NCBI RefSeq assembly: GCF_014203225.1
Contig: NZ_JACHIO010000001.1
Location: 479,600-543,599 of the forward strand
DNA from: Granulicella mallensis
GTDB lineage: Bacteria > Acidobacteriota > Terriglobia > Terriglobales > Acidobacteriaceae
Direction: 5' to 3'
DNA: 64,000 nt
Shown: positions 54,637-63,919 of the stretch, piece by piece
Position numbering within the stretch: position 1 is the first letter of the stretch
How the letters are laid out: each line of letters begins with the position of its first letter
The notes under the pieces: generated by a model
Told to the model about the DNA's origin: nothing
Databases searched by the model: none
Seen by the model: the letters and a program-made list of their open reading frames with translations, nothing else
Translations under genes and position numbers: made by a program

Positions 54637-55132
54637 GCTGTTGCTGCGATGTCACTTCCGCCGCCTCTAATTCCAGCAGCCGACGTTTTCGTTCGAGACC
54701 ACCAGCATAGCCCGTGAGGCTTCCATTGCTACCGACAACCCGGTGGCACGGGATGATAATGCTGATCGGGTTCCTGCCGTTCGCAAGTCCCACGGCACGG
54801 ATAGCCAGGCGATTGCCCAGCAAGTCCGCCAGCTCTCCATAAGAGCGCGTCTCTCCATACGGGATGGTTCGCAGCAGGTTCCACACCGATTGCTGGAAGG
54901 CCGTTCCGTGTAGCGCGATCGGCACCTCGAAGTGAACTCGCTTGCGTTCGAAATACTCGTCGAGCTGCGAGCGGGCAACGTCGAAGCCCGACGTCGTCCT
55001 CGATCCTAGCGAATCCTCCTTAGGCCCCCGGAGGTGGTCCGGCATGTATATGCCGCTCAGAACTCCGTTCGTATTCACCAACGTCAGAGTGCCCAATGGT
55101 GATTCCATCAAAAAATGCTCAATCATTGACAT
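54623..55132 (-). CDS. ogt: Ogt-type O6-methylguanine-DNA methyltransferase
   Basis: A 169-residue single-domain methyltransferase: VPIALHGTAFQQSVWNLLRT, RSYGELADLLGN, NPISIIIPCHRVVGSNGSLT with acceptor Cys129, and GYAGGLERKRRLLELE. It has no Ada-like zinc domain, so it is the constitutive type and duplicates the C-terminal activity of Ada. Its start overlaps the vsr stop by 10 bases, so the two probably form an operon. It is convergent with alkA. Confidence 0.95.
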   Translation of the reverse strand: MSMIEHFLMESPLGTLTLVNTNGVLSGIYMPDHLRGPKEDSLGSRTTSGFDVARSQLDEYFERKRVHFEVPIALHGTAFQQSVWNLLRTIPYGETRSYGELADLLGNRLAIRAVGLANGRNPISIIIPCHRVVGSNGSLTGYAGGLERKRRLLELEAAEVTSQQQLSLS

Positions 55133-55635
55133 GGCTTCGTCCCTCTAGCGACAGATTTGTCCGCGCTGGCTTTCTTTCTTACGACGGTTGCGATCTGCGT
55201 TGCCACACTCAGCGGTGCCTCGTGTGCCCAGAATCTCAGCACGGTCCAGTTTTCCTTGCGGAGCCGCCGAGTCGTGTCCCTGTCTCGCCTCCTATTTCCT
55301 TGGACCTTCGTTGCCCAGTAGCCTGCATTTGTCTTGGGCGGCGCATGATGCACGGGACATCCATGCCAGAAGCAGCCGTCGACAAAAACCGCGACTCTCG
55401 CGTTCCGAAAGACCAAGTCAGCAGTCCTCCTGAGGTCTGGGAGCGGGCGTGCCGAAACGCGGTAGCGCATCCCTAACGCATGTACAGCTGACCTCACAGC
55501 GATCTCAGGTTTTGTGTCCCTCGACTTATTGCCTTGCATCACGCGGCGCACAGCCGGGGAGGTAGCCCACGACTCGCTCAGTACTTGTGAGGCAGAGACC
55601 GGGCCAGGTAAGCTCTGAGCCATTTCTTCTTGCAT
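55123..55635 (-). CDS. vsr: Vsr: very short patch repair endonuclease
   Basis: A 170-residue protein from ATG 55635, with GGAGG eight bases upstream. Vsr hallmarks: MQGNKSRDTKPEIAVRSAVH, LRRTADLVFRNARVAVFVDG, CFWHGCPVH (metal/active-site residues Asp73, His91), and LRKENWTVLRFWAHE. Vsr nicks at T:G mismatches formed by deamination of 5-methylcytosine. It is usually next to a cytosine methyltransferase (dcm), but none lies in this window; instead it is coupled to ogt within a cluster of alkylation repair genes. Confidence 0.94.
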   Translation of the reverse strand: MQEEMAQSLPGPVSASQVLSESWATSPAVRRVMQGNKSRDTKPEIAVRSAVHALGMRYRVSARPLPDLRRTADLVFRNARVAVFVDGCFWHGCPVHHAPPKTNAGYWATKVQGNRRRDRDTTRRLRKENWTVLRFWAHEAPLSVATQIATVVRKKASADKSVARGTKPCQ

Positions 55636-55757
55636 TTCGTTGTCCTCCCGCGCTCTTGTACCGAGCGTTCTCAGAGGCTATCGACTTCCATCGTTCGCCA
55701 CACTCCGTTCCTTGCTCAGTAACTCTTGGTTCGGCTGTGACGGAAACAACAATCCCG

Positions 55758-55770
55758 AATTCAAAAGCAA
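55758..55770 (+). promoter_or_regulatory. Ada box in front of the RND efflux operon
   Basis: Plus strand AATTCAAAAGCAA, followed by GATACAGGGTG. It matches AAT-N6-GCAA exactly and lies 101 bases before the adaptor gene start. The next 70 bases, with GATAGCTTCCGAGATGCAGAG, resemble the right edge of the window (63907-64000). The 235 bases between vsr and the adaptor gene hold no other gene. Confidence 0.7.
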
Positions 55771-55870
55771 GATACAGGGTGTTTCCCGCCAGGCATCGGG
55801 ATAGCTTCCGAGATGCAGAGGCGAATGTCGCACTGAGCTTCGCCAACATCCGCTGCAAAAGGAGAACACT

Positions 55871-57112
55871 GTGTCGAAGGAACAAGAGAACGAGACCGCC
55901 GTAGGTCGTTGGCTCGCCGTCGGCCTTGGTGCATTTGCTCTCGGCACCGGCATGCTTTCGGGTTGCGGAAAGAATCCAGCCCCCGCTAGTCCGCCTCCTC
56001 CGATGCCCGTCACCGTGGTTGAACTTCAGCCCGCGAGTGTACCGCTGACCCGTGAATGGGTTGCGACGCTCGATGGCTTCGTAAACGCCTCCATTCAGCC
56101 GCAGGCAAGCGGCTACCTCGTGAAACAGGACTACAAAGAGGGCGCCCAGGTATCAAAGGGCCAAGTGCTGTTCGAGATCGATCCCCGCCCTTTTCAGGCG
56201 GCACTCGCTCAGGCAGAGGGGCAGCTAAACCAAGCGAAGGGGCAGGTCGCCCAGGCTCAGGCCCAGTTCGACCTCGCGAAGATCAACGTGAATCGCGACA
56301 CCCCTCTCGCACAGGCGCGAGCCATCGCCAAGAGCACGCTCGACAACGACACGCAGCAGATGGCACAGCAGCAAGCGGCGGTCGAATCGGCTCAGGCCTC
56401 CGTCGCAACCGCAGAGGCATCTGTCGCCAACGCCAGGCTGAACCTCGGATTCACCCAGGTCCGCTCGCTCGTCACAGGCGTTGTCGGCCAGGCCACGATG
56501 CAGGTCGGGAACCTGGTCAACCCGCAATCCGTGCTTACTTCGGTCTCGCAGCTCAATCCCATCAAGGCCTATTTCTCCATATCAGACTCCGAGTATCTGG
56601 CGCTCACAGCGCGAGCCCGCAAAGGCGACGGCGACTTGCTCAAGAGTGCGTCGGCCGTTCCCTTGACCCTAACCCTCTCGAACGGCGAAGTGTTCGGGCA
56701 GAAGGGACACATCGAATTCGTCGATCGCCAGATCAACTCGCAGACAGGGGCCATCCGCATCGCAGCTGTATTTCCGAATCCTGGCAACATGCTGCGGCCC
56801 GGCCAATTTGGCAGGGTCAAGGCTGAAACCGAAATCCGCCGCTACGCGCTGCTCGTCCCGCAGATCGCCATCGTGGAAACGCAAGGGCTGCAGCAAGTCT
56901 ATGTGGCCGGGGCAGACGGGAAAGCCCATGCCGTCACCCTCCAAGTAGGACCGCAGGTTGGCGACAACTGGCTCGTGCTTGGCGGCGTCTCGCCGGGTGC
57001 GAAGGTCATCACGGACAACCTCCAGAAACTCCGTGACGGATCGCCAATCAGCCCACATCAAGAGCCAACGGTAGCCTCCACTCCCGTTGATACCAACTCG
57101 GTTGGAAGGTAG
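55871..57112 (+). CDS. RND efflux periplasmic adaptor (AcrA/MexA type)
   Basis: A 413-residue lipoprotein adaptor from GTG 55871, preceded by AAAGGAG. The lipobox is LSGC (about residue 35). Lipoyl/barrel-sandwich halves (GFVNASIQPQASGYLVKQDY, KEGAQVSKGQVLFEIDPRPF), a long alpha-hairpin rich in Ala and Gln, and beta-barrel plus membrane-proximal domains (IKAYFSISDSEYLALTAR, NMLRPGQFGRVKAE) follow in the usual order. It connects the inner-membrane pump to the outer-membrane channel. It is the first gene of a three-gene operon and follows an Ada box. Confidence 0.95.
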   Translation: MSKEQENETAVGRWLAVGLGAFALGTGMLSGCGKNPAPASPPPPMPVTVVELQPASVPLTREWVATLDGFVNASIQPQASGYLVKQDYKEGAQVSKGQVLFEIDPRPFQAALAQAEGQLNQAKGQVAQAQAQFDLAKINVNRDTPLAQARAIAKSTLDNDTQQMAQQQAAVESAQASVATAEASVANARLNLGFTQVRSLVTGVVGQATMQVGNLVNPQSVLTSVSQLNPIKAYFSISDSEYLALTARARKGDGDLLKSASAVPLTLTLSNGEVFGQKGHIEFVDRQINSQTGAIRIAAVFPNPGNMLRPGQFGRVKAETEIRRYALLVPQIAIVETQGLQQVYVAGADGKAHAVTLQVGPQVGDNWLVLGGVSPGAKVITDNLQKLRDGSPISPHQEPTVASTPVDTNSVGR

Positions 57113-57115
57113 GCC

Positions 57116-60100
57116 ATGTCGAAATTCTTTATCAGGCGACCCATCGTCGCCATAGTCATCGCTGTCATCACGGTCATCGTCGGCACGGTGTCGATGCTTA
57201 CCCTGCCCACGTCGCAGTTTCCAGAGATCGTCCCGACCGAGATTCTAATCACAGCCACCTATCCTGGCGCTGATTCGAAGACCCTTTCGCAAGCCGTCGC
57301 CACGCCGATCGAGCAACAGCTGAATGGCGTGGACAACATGCTCTACATGAACTCGGTCAGCGCCAACAACGGCGTCGTCCAGCTCTTCGTAGACTTCGAC
57401 GTCAAGACAGATCCGAACATCGACCAGGTTCTCGCCCAGCTCCGCGTCGACCAGGCTCAGTCCCAGCTTCCCGCGCAGGTCACGACCGCAGGCCTGACCG
57501 TTAGCAAGGCGGTCGCCTCGCCACTCATGGTCGTAGCCGTCAACTCGCCGGGCAATAAGCTCTCGCAGGACTTCCTGACTAACTACGCCATCATCAACCT
57601 TCAGGACCAAATAGCCCGAGTGAAGGGCGTTGCGCGTGTACAGGTATTCGGCGGCCAGTACGCTCTGCGCGTCTGGGTAGACCCAAACAAGCTCGCCCAA
57701 CTCGGCGTTACCGCGCCCGAGGTAATCCAGGCAATCCAGACCCAGAACAATGTGAATCCCGCTGGACAGATAGGCGCGGAGCCCATTCGCAAGGGCCAGA
57801 AGTTTACCTATACCGTTCGCACCAAAGGGCGCCTCGTCAAACCAGAGGATTTCGGAAAGATCATCCTCCGCGCAAACGCCGACGGTTCCATCCTTCACCT
57901 CTCGGATGTCGCTCGAATCGAGCTTGGCGACCAGGCTTACGCGATCTCTGGCCGCTTCAACCAGAACCCGTCGGGCATCATGGCCATCTATGAGCTGCCC
58001 GGTTCGAACGCCGTCGCCACTGCGGCCGCGGTCAATGCGCGTATGAAGGAGCTGGCGGTAACCTTTCCCCAGGGCATCTCGTATGACATCCCGCTTGACA
58101 CCACCAAGGCAGTCAGCTCAGGTATCCATGAGATCGTCATCACGCTTCTCGAGGCGCTTGGCCTTGTCGTGATCGTGGTCTTCATCTTCCTTCAGGGCTG
58201 GCGTGCCACGCTGATCCCACTGCTCGCCGTGCCGGTCTCGCTCATCGGAACCTTCATCATCTTCCCGGCGCTCGGCTTTTCCATCAACACGCTATCGCTG
58301 TTCGGTCTCGTGCTCGCGATTGGCCTCGTAGTGGATGACGCCATCATCGTCGTTGAGGCCGTCGAGCACCATATCGACGAGGGCATGGAACCAAAGGAGG
58401 CCACCATCAAGGCCATGGAAGAGGTTGGTGGGCCGGTCGTAGCCATCGCTCTCATTCTCGCGGCTGTCTTCATTCCAACCGCTTTCATCCCTGGGATCAC
58501 CGGGCGGCTCTATCAACAGTTCGCCGTCACGATCGCCATCTCGGTATTGATCTCGGCTTTCAACGCGCTCACCCTCTCGCCCGCGCTCGCCGCGCTGCTC
58601 TTGAAACCGAAGGACAAACAGAAGAAAGCCGGCATTCTCGGCAAGGTCTTCGGCATCTTCAACAGATTCTTCGGCCGCACGACGGACAGCTTCGTCCGCA
58701 CGTCCGGGGTGCTGATCCACAAATCGTACTTTGCGATGATCGGTATCGCGCTGATCGCAGTGGCCGCGGTGTTCCTTGGTTCGAGCCTTCCTGGCGGCTT
58801 CCTGCCGACCGAGGACCAAGGGTACATGTTCCTCGCCCTCCAGCTTCCGGACGGAGCCTCAGCACAGCGCACCGACGAAGCGCAACAGAAGATCACCGCC
58901 TCTCTGCTCAAAACCCCGGGCGTCCAGAGTGTTATCGCCATCACCAACTTCTCATTGATCACGCAGGTCCAGAGCACCAACCAAGGCTTCTTCTTCGTCG
59001 CGTTCAAGCCTTGGGAGGCACGCAAGAGCAAGGAAGAGCAACTGGACTACATCAACGCAAGTCTGGGCAAACAGCTTGCCGGCAATCCCGATGGCATCGC
59101 GTTCGCCTTCCCGCCACCGTCGATCCCGGGTATCGGAACCTCGGGCGGTGTGACCATGATCCTCGAGGATCGCTCCGGTCAAGACGATCCGGATATCCTC
59201 ACGAAAAATCTGCAAACGTTCCTCGGCGCCGTGAACAAGCTCCCCGAGGTGGCCTTCGCTATGCCATCCTACTCGCCGGCGGTACCTCAGCTCTACGCGG
59301 ACGTCGACCAGGAGAAAGTCCTGCAGCAGCAGGTCCAGTTGTCGGACGTCTACACGACGATGTCCACCTTCATGGGCGGCTATCTCGTGAACTACTTCAA
59401 TCGCTTCGGTCGCCAATGGCAGACCTATGTTGAGGCGGAAGCCAGCTCGCGAGCCGACATCGACGATATCAACAAGTTCTACGTGCGTAGCGCAAACGGC
59501 AGCCAAGTCCCGCTTGGCTCACTCGTGCAGGTGCATAAGACCACCGGCCCCGAGTACATCTACCGTTTCAACGAGTTCAACGCAGCGCAGATCAACATCA
59601 GTGCCAAGCCGGGTTACAGCTCCGGCCAGGTAAGGGCCGCGCTCGAAAAGACCTTCGCCGAGACGATGCCGCCCGGCGCGGGATATGACTACTCCGGCAT
59701 GTCGTACCAGGAAGACAAGGCGCAGAAGGGCGTGCCCTCCTACGCCGTCTTCGGGCTGTCGCTGCTCTTCGTGTTTCTCATCCTCGCGGGGCTATACGAA
59801 TCCTGGACCCTGCCGTTCTCAGTGCTGCTCACCACGCCGGTCGCGATCCTGGGCGGTTATGTGGCGCTGCACATACGCTTGCTCGAGAACGACATCTTCG
59901 CGACCATCGGCGTGGTCATGTTGATCGGTCTCTCCGCCAAGAATGCCATCCTCATCGTTGAGTTTGCCAAGGCCAATTACGAGTCCGGGATGAGCATCTC
60001 GGAAGCCGCGCTGAGCGCCGCGAAGCTTCGCTTCCGCCCGATCGTCATGACGGCCCTCGCCTTCATCTTCGGCTGCCTGCCGCTATGGACTGCGACCGGC

Positions 60101-60328
60101 GCGGGCGCGGCATCCCGCCGTATCCTCGGCACCGTCGTCATTGGCGGAATGCTCCTGTCGACCGCGATCGGCCTCATCTTCATTCCAGTGACCTTCTCGG
60201 TCGTCGAGTACCTGTCGCATCGCTTCGGGCGCGGCGGCAAGGGCACCACGATGGACTCGAAGGCCGACCCAGACCCCATCGAAGCCGCTGGCAGCAGCCC
60301 CACACCGCCGACCCTGGGAGGTCGCTAA
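57116..60328 (+). CDS. RND multidrug efflux permease (AcrB/MexB, HAE1 type)
   Basis: A 1070-residue inner-membrane pump with 12 helices and two large periplasmic loops. Starts MSKFFIRRPIVAIVIAVITV. The proton-relay residues are present: Asp pair in LVLAIGLVVDDAIIVVEAVE (TM4) and Lys in GLSAKNAILIVEFAK (TM10). Other family blocks: PTSQFPEIVPTEI, TYPGAD, PTEDQGYMFLALQLPDGAS, PIVMTALAFIFGCLPLWTATG, AGAASRRILGTVVIGGM. Substrates are probably hydrophobic drugs or toxic metabolites. It begins 3 bases after the adaptor stop and its stop overlaps the next start. Confidence 0.96.
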   Translation: MSKFFIRRPIVAIVIAVITVIVGTVSMLTLPTSQFPEIVPTEILITATYPGADSKTLSQAVATPIEQQLNGVDNMLYMNSVSANNGVVQLFVDFDVKTDPNIDQVLAQLRVDQAQSQLPAQVTTAGLTVSKAVASPLMVVAVNSPGNKLSQDFLTNYAIINLQDQIARVKGVARVQVFGGQYALRVWVDPNKLAQLGVTAPEVIQAIQTQNNVNPAGQIGAEPIRKGQKFTYTVRTKGRLVKPEDFGKIILRANADGSILHLSDVARIELGDQAYAISGRFNQNPSGIMAIYELPGSNAVATAAAVNARMKELAVTFPQGISYDIPLDTTKAVSSGIHEIVITLLEALGLVVIVVFIFLQGWRATLIPLLAVPVSLIGTFIIFPALGFSINTLSLFGLVLAIGLVVDDAIIVVEAVEHHIDEGMEPKEATIKAMEEVGGPVVAIALILAAVFIPTAFIPGITGRLYQQFAVTIAISVLISAFNALTLSPALAALLLKPKDKQKKAGILGKVFGIFNRFFGRTTDSFVRTSGVLIHKSYFAMIGIALIAVAAVFLGSSLPGGFLPTEDQGYMFLALQLPDGASAQRTDEAQQKITASLLKTPGVQSVIAITNFSLITQVQSTNQGFFFVAFKPWEARKSKEEQLDYINASLGKQLAGNPDGIAFAFPPPSIPGIGTSGGVTMILEDRSGQDDPDILTKNLQTFLGAVNKLPEVAFAMPSYSPAVPQLYADVDQEKVLQQQVQLSDVYTTMSTFMGGYLVNYFNRFGRQWQTYVEAEASSRADIDDINKFYVRSANGSQVPLGSLVQVHKTTGPEYIYRFNEFNAAQINISAKPGYSSGQVRAALEKTFAETMPPGAGYDYSGMSYQEDKAQKGVPSYAVFGLSLLFVFLILAGLYESWTLPFSVLLTTPVAILGGYVALHIRLLENDIFATIGVVMLIGLSAKNAILIVEFAKANYESGMSISEAALSAAKLRFRPIVMTALAFIFGCLPLWTATGAGAASRRILGTVVIGGMLLSTAIGLIFIPVTFSVVEYLSHRFGRGGKGTTMDSKADPDPIEAAGSSPTPPTLGGR

Positions 60329-61758
60329 TGACGAACACACCTTTGGCCTGGCTCAACCGCGCCACCTCTATCATCGCAATCGGTTCAATCGCTGTGGCCA
60401 GTGTCGGCTGCAACGTCGGCCCCAAGTACAAGAGACCGGTATACCCAGCGCCGCCTGCCTTCCAGGGCGCGGACGGCACACTCGTGGACGGCGATAGCCA
60501 AACCTCGATCGGCGATCGACGATGGACGGAGGTCTTCCGGGAGCCTGAGCTGCAGGGTTTGATCCGCACCGCGCTCGCGAACAACTATGACGTCCGGATC
60601 GCAGCGCAACGCATACTCGAGCAGCAGGCACAGGTCCAGGTGGCCCGTTCCCAGCAGTTTCCCACCATCACCGCGGGGGGCACGGGCATCGGCGTAGACA
60701 TACCATCGCTGGGTAGCGGCGGCTCCTTCAGCAGCCCTATCGCTGAAGGCCTCTTCGCGCTGAATGCCAGCTGGACCCCTGACTTCTGGGGTCTCTACCG
60801 CAAGCAGACGGAAGCTGCGCGCGATCAACTGCTGGCACAGGTCTGGGCGCAGCGCGCGGTGCGCATGACGCTCATCGAGAGCGTCGTCACGACATATGTC
60901 CAGCTCCGCGCACTCGACAAGCAGCTTGAGATCACCAAACAGACGCTCAAGGTGCGGCAGGACTCCGTACAGTTGACCACCGAGCTCGAGCGCGGTGGGT
61001 CCGCCCCGCTCTCTGACGTGCGCCAGGCCGAGCAACTTCTCTTCACAGCAACCTCGCAGATCCCTCAGATTGAGCAGCAGATCCAGCAGCAAGAGAACAC
61101 GTTGAGCCTGTTGCTGGGTGCAAACCCCGGCCCAATAGCCCATACCGATCCGAATGCGCTGACTCCTCCGCCGGAGTCTCTACCCACAGGGCTGCCCTCC
61201 CAGCTCCTGGAGCGCCGGCCCGATATCGGGCAGGCGGAGGCCACCCTGAAGGCGGCCAACGCGAACGTAGGCGTCGCTCGTGCGCAGTTCTTCCCGCAGC
61301 TTTCCCTGAGTGCGGCGGCGGGCGTTGGAGGGGACAGCTTTCCCACCATCTTCGGAAGCAACTCGCGGACCATCGCCGGTCTCGGCCAGCTAGCCCAGCC
61401 GATCTTCGAAGGCGGCAAACTTCACGGCCAATTGAAGCTCTCCGAGGCTACCAAGCAGGAGATGGTGCTGAGCTATCAGAAGACCATCGCAGGCGCGCTC
61501 CGCGACGTATCGAATGCGCTGGTCGCCTCGAACAAACAACGAGCATACAGGGAGCAACAGGAGAAGCTGGTCGGGTCTGCGCAGGACGCGACGCGCCTCG
61601 CGAGGCTCCGCTACCAGGGCGGCGCGACCGCGTACCTCGAAGTGCTCACGACTGACTCGAACCTCTTCGCAGCACAGTTGAATCTTGCGATTGCAGAACA
61701 AAGCGAGGCTCTGACGCTTGTCGGGCTCTACAGCGCTCTGGGCGGCGGCTGGCAGTAG
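60328..61758 (+). CDS. RND outer-membrane channel lipoprotein (OprM/NodT type)
   Basis: A 476-residue lipoprotein from ATG 60328, which overlaps the permease stop (TAATG). Signal and lipobox: AIGSIAVASVGCNVGPKYKR. OEP duplications include RWTEVFREPELQGLIRTALA, YDVRIAAQRILEQQAQVQVA, RRPDIGQAEATLKAANANVG, VARAQFFPQLSLSA, LAQPIFEGGKLHGQLKLSEA and RYQGGATAYLEVLTTDSNLF. It completes the tripartite pump. The reading frame extends upstream inside the permease gene but not from a real start. Confidence 0.95.
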   Translation: MTNTPLAWLNRATSIIAIGSIAVASVGCNVGPKYKRPVYPAPPAFQGADGTLVDGDSQTSIGDRRWTEVFREPELQGLIRTALANNYDVRIAAQRILEQQAQVQVARSQQFPTITAGGTGIGVDIPSLGSGGSFSSPIAEGLFALNASWTPDFWGLYRKQTEAARDQLLAQVWAQRAVRMTLIESVVTTYVQLRALDKQLEITKQTLKVRQDSVQLTTELERGGSAPLSDVRQAEQLLFTATSQIPQIEQQIQQQENTLSLLLGANPGPIAHTDPNALTPPPESLPTGLPSQLLERRPDIGQAEATLKAANANVGVARAQFFPQLSLSAAAGVGGDSFPTIFGSNSRTIAGLGQLAQPIFEGGKLHGQLKLSEATKQEMVLSYQKTIAGALRDVSNALVASNKQRAYREQQEKLVGSAQDATRLARLRYQGGATAYLEVLTTDSNLFAAQLNLAIAEQSEALTLVGLYSALGGGWQ

Positions 61759-61870
61759 TCCCTGCTGCCCTCCGCCCCCGCTTCTCGTTAGCGTGTATGG
61801 GCTGGGATCGCTTCGGGATGCGGGGAGCGCCCCACTGACCACGCAGTCGTTGCAAAAGCAGGCCATAGCC

Positions 61871-63631
61871 CTATATCCCCGTCGCGAATTTCTCCCCCTC
61901 GCCGACTTGCTGCCGCCACATCGCGTAGTAAAGTCCCTTTGCTGCAATCAACGTGTCGTGGCTCCCATATTCAGCAATCCGTCCTCTTTCGAGAACATAG
62001 ATACAGTCGGCATGCAATACGGTGGAAAGCCGGTGGGCAATCAGGATGCTGATCGCATGACGCTTAGCCGCGACATCGCGAATTGTCTGGCTGATCTCCT
62101 CTTCCGTCAGGGAATCCAGAGCGGATGTCGCCTCGTCGAAGACCAGCAGTTCAGGCCGCCGCAGAAGCGCGCGTGCGATGGATAGCCGCTGCTTCTCTCC
62201 ACCTGAGACTTTGACGCCCCCTTCGCCGATCACGCTGTCTAAACCGCGATTTCCGCGGGCCAGTAGGCCTTCCACTGACGCCTGCCTCAAGACCTCAAGA
62301 CACTCCTCGTCCGTCGCATCAGGCCTTACAAAGCGAAGGTTCTCTCGGATCGAGCCGGAGAACAGTTGGGAGTCCTGCGTGACGAACCCGATGCGCTCGC
62401 GTAAGTCTTCAATCGCCACTTGGTCTTCGGGCGTCCCGTTGTAGTAGATGTGCCCGCTCCTGGGTTGGTAGAGGCCAACGAGCAATTTGACGAGTGTGGT
62501 CTTGCCCGCGCCGGATGGTCCTACGAAGGCGATTGTTTGGCCACGCGACACGTCAAAGGAGATCGAACTCAGCGCCGGGGACGATGCCGATTGGTGCTGG
62601 AAGGAGACGTCGGCAAAGCGCAACGTCTCTAGGGAGGAAAGCGATACCGGATGCTCGGGTCGTTGCTGCACCGGCATCTTCAGGATCTCCTCGAAGTTAT
62701 CAAGGGAGGCTTCCGTCTCTCGATATGCGTTTACAACATTGCCCAGTTCCTGCAAAGGCCCGAACACGAAAAAGGAGTAGATGAACAACGAGAAGAATTG
62801 ACCGACGGTGATCCGTTGCGAGTAGATCAGATAGAGCATGAGGAACAGGATTGAAGTGCGCAGGAGATTGACGAAGCTTCCTTGAACGAAACTGAGACTG
62901 CGAAGATAACGCACTTTCTCTAATTCGAGCTTGAGAATTCTCTCGGTAGTCGCATTCAACCGTTCTATTTCCTGCTGCGCGAGGCCCAGGCTCTTCACCA
63001 ACTCGATATTGCGTAGCGATTCGGTCGTCGCGCCAGAGAGCGCGTTGGTTTCGGTCACAATGCGCTTCTGGACGTTCTTGATCCGACGGCTCAGGAGAGA
63101 ACTGAGGCCGCCGAGTAGCGGGACTGTGAGAAGGTACGCGGGCGCGATGGACCAGTGGACCTTGGCAGCATAGATCGTGACGAAGACCAGTCCGACGATC
63201 GTCGTAAACACCATGTTCACAAGCAGCGCCAGAAATTTCTCGACATCGCTGCGGACCCGCTGCAGTTTGCCGAGGGTCTCACCGCTCCGCTGGTCCTCAA
63301 ATAGCGTGTACGGCAAATCGAGGGAGTGCCGGATACCGTCCGTATAGATTCGCGCGCCGACCTTCTGGGTGATGACGTTGACGAAGTAGTCCTGAAAGTT
63401 CTTCGCGATGCGCGAGACCAGTGCCACGCCGACCGCGGCGGCCAGCAACAGGCCGACACCCCGCAGGAATTGAGCACTCGTATATTCGGCGTGCCGCGTC
63501 GCATACGAGTCGATGATGTGACGGAAGATCAAAGGGTCAAGCAATGAAAAGACTTGATTGATCGCCGCCAGAACGAGCGCGGTGAGCGCCAGCTTCCAAA
63601 AGCCTTTTAGGTACTTGTACAGAGTTGCCAT
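61871..63631 (-). CDS. ABC exporter half-transporter (MsbA/multidrug type)
   Basis: A 586-residue fusion of a six-helix membrane domain and an ATPase. Start at ATG 63631 (MATLYKYLKGFWKLALTALV); the open frame further upstream is not used. ATPase motifs: Walker A FVGPSGAGKTTL, Q-loop FVTQDSQLFSGSI, signature VSGGEKQRLSIARAL, Walker B ELLVFDEATSALD and H-loop IAHRLSTV. Membrane part: LIFRHIIDSYA, QKVGARIYTDGIRHSLDLP. It should export lipids, peptides or drugs as a homodimer. It is convergent with the RND operon (112-base gap). Confidence 0.94.
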   Translation of the reverse strand: MATLYKYLKGFWKLALTALVLAAINQVFSLLDPLIFRHIIDSYATRHAEYTSAQFLRGVGLLLAAAVGVALVSRIAKNFQDYFVNVITQKVGARIYTDGIRHSLDLPYTLFEDQRSGETLGKLQRVRSDVEKFLALLVNMVFTTIVGLVFVTIYAAKVHWSIAPAYLLTVPLLGGLSSLLSRRIKNVQKRIVTETNALSGATTESLRNIELVKSLGLAQQEIERLNATTERILKLELEKVRYLRSLSFVQGSFVNLLRTSILFLMLYLIYSQRITVGQFFSLFIYSFFVFGPLQELGNVVNAYRETEASLDNFEEILKMPVQQRPEHPVSLSSLETLRFADVSFQHQSASSPALSSISFDVSRGQTIAFVGPSGAGKTTLVKLLVGLYQPRSGHIYYNGTPEDQVAIEDLRERIGFVTQDSQLFSGSIRENLRFVRPDATDEECLEVLRQASVEGLLARGNRGLDSVIGEGGVKVSGGEKQRLSIARALLRRPELLVFDEATSALDSLTEEEISQTIRDVAAKRHAISILIAHRLSTVLHADCIYVLERGRIAEYGSHDTLIAAKGLYYAMWRQQVGEGEKFATGI

Positions 63632-63866
63632 TGATCGAGAATCCTCAATAAAAGACTTTGCTAAAAACCGTTGCCAGCACGAGAGCCTATAAGGGCCTCC
63701 CCGCTCACTTAATGTTCGAGTCGTTGGGCAAGGATTTGACGCGAGCGATCGTATCAACGCTCCAGAAATAAAGAGGTAGAGCTGAGATGCATCGTGTTTC
63801 CTAATCGCCCCGGCGATGAGTGATCTAAGAGGCTAATGCCACCTACCGTCTATGGCACCCCGTATC

Positions 63867-63879
63867 TTGCTGTGAAATC
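63867..63879 (-). promoter_or_regulatory. Ada-box-like site facing the ABC exporter (one mismatch)
   Basis: Minus strand GATTTCACAGCAA, followed by GATACGGGGTG. The first triplet is GAT instead of AAT, but the rest matches the extended core. It is about 235 bases from the ABC exporter start, further than in the other two cases, so control is only possible. Confidence 0.45.
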
Positions 63880-63906
63880 CCAAATCGACACGAGTGTGTT
63901 TTCTGG

Positions 63907-63919
63907 AATACGAAAGCAA
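63907..63919 (+). promoter_or_regulatory. Ada box facing the right edge of the window
   Basis: Plus strand AATACGAAAGCAA, followed by GATACGGAGTG: an exact AAT-N6-GCAA. The gene it serves lies outside the window. The leader after it is similar to that of the RND operon. Confidence 0.65.

Noticed and set aside
60085..60327. N-terminal extension of the OprM-type frame
   Set aside because: It lies within the permease gene in another frame; the lipoprotein signal begins at the ATG at 60328.
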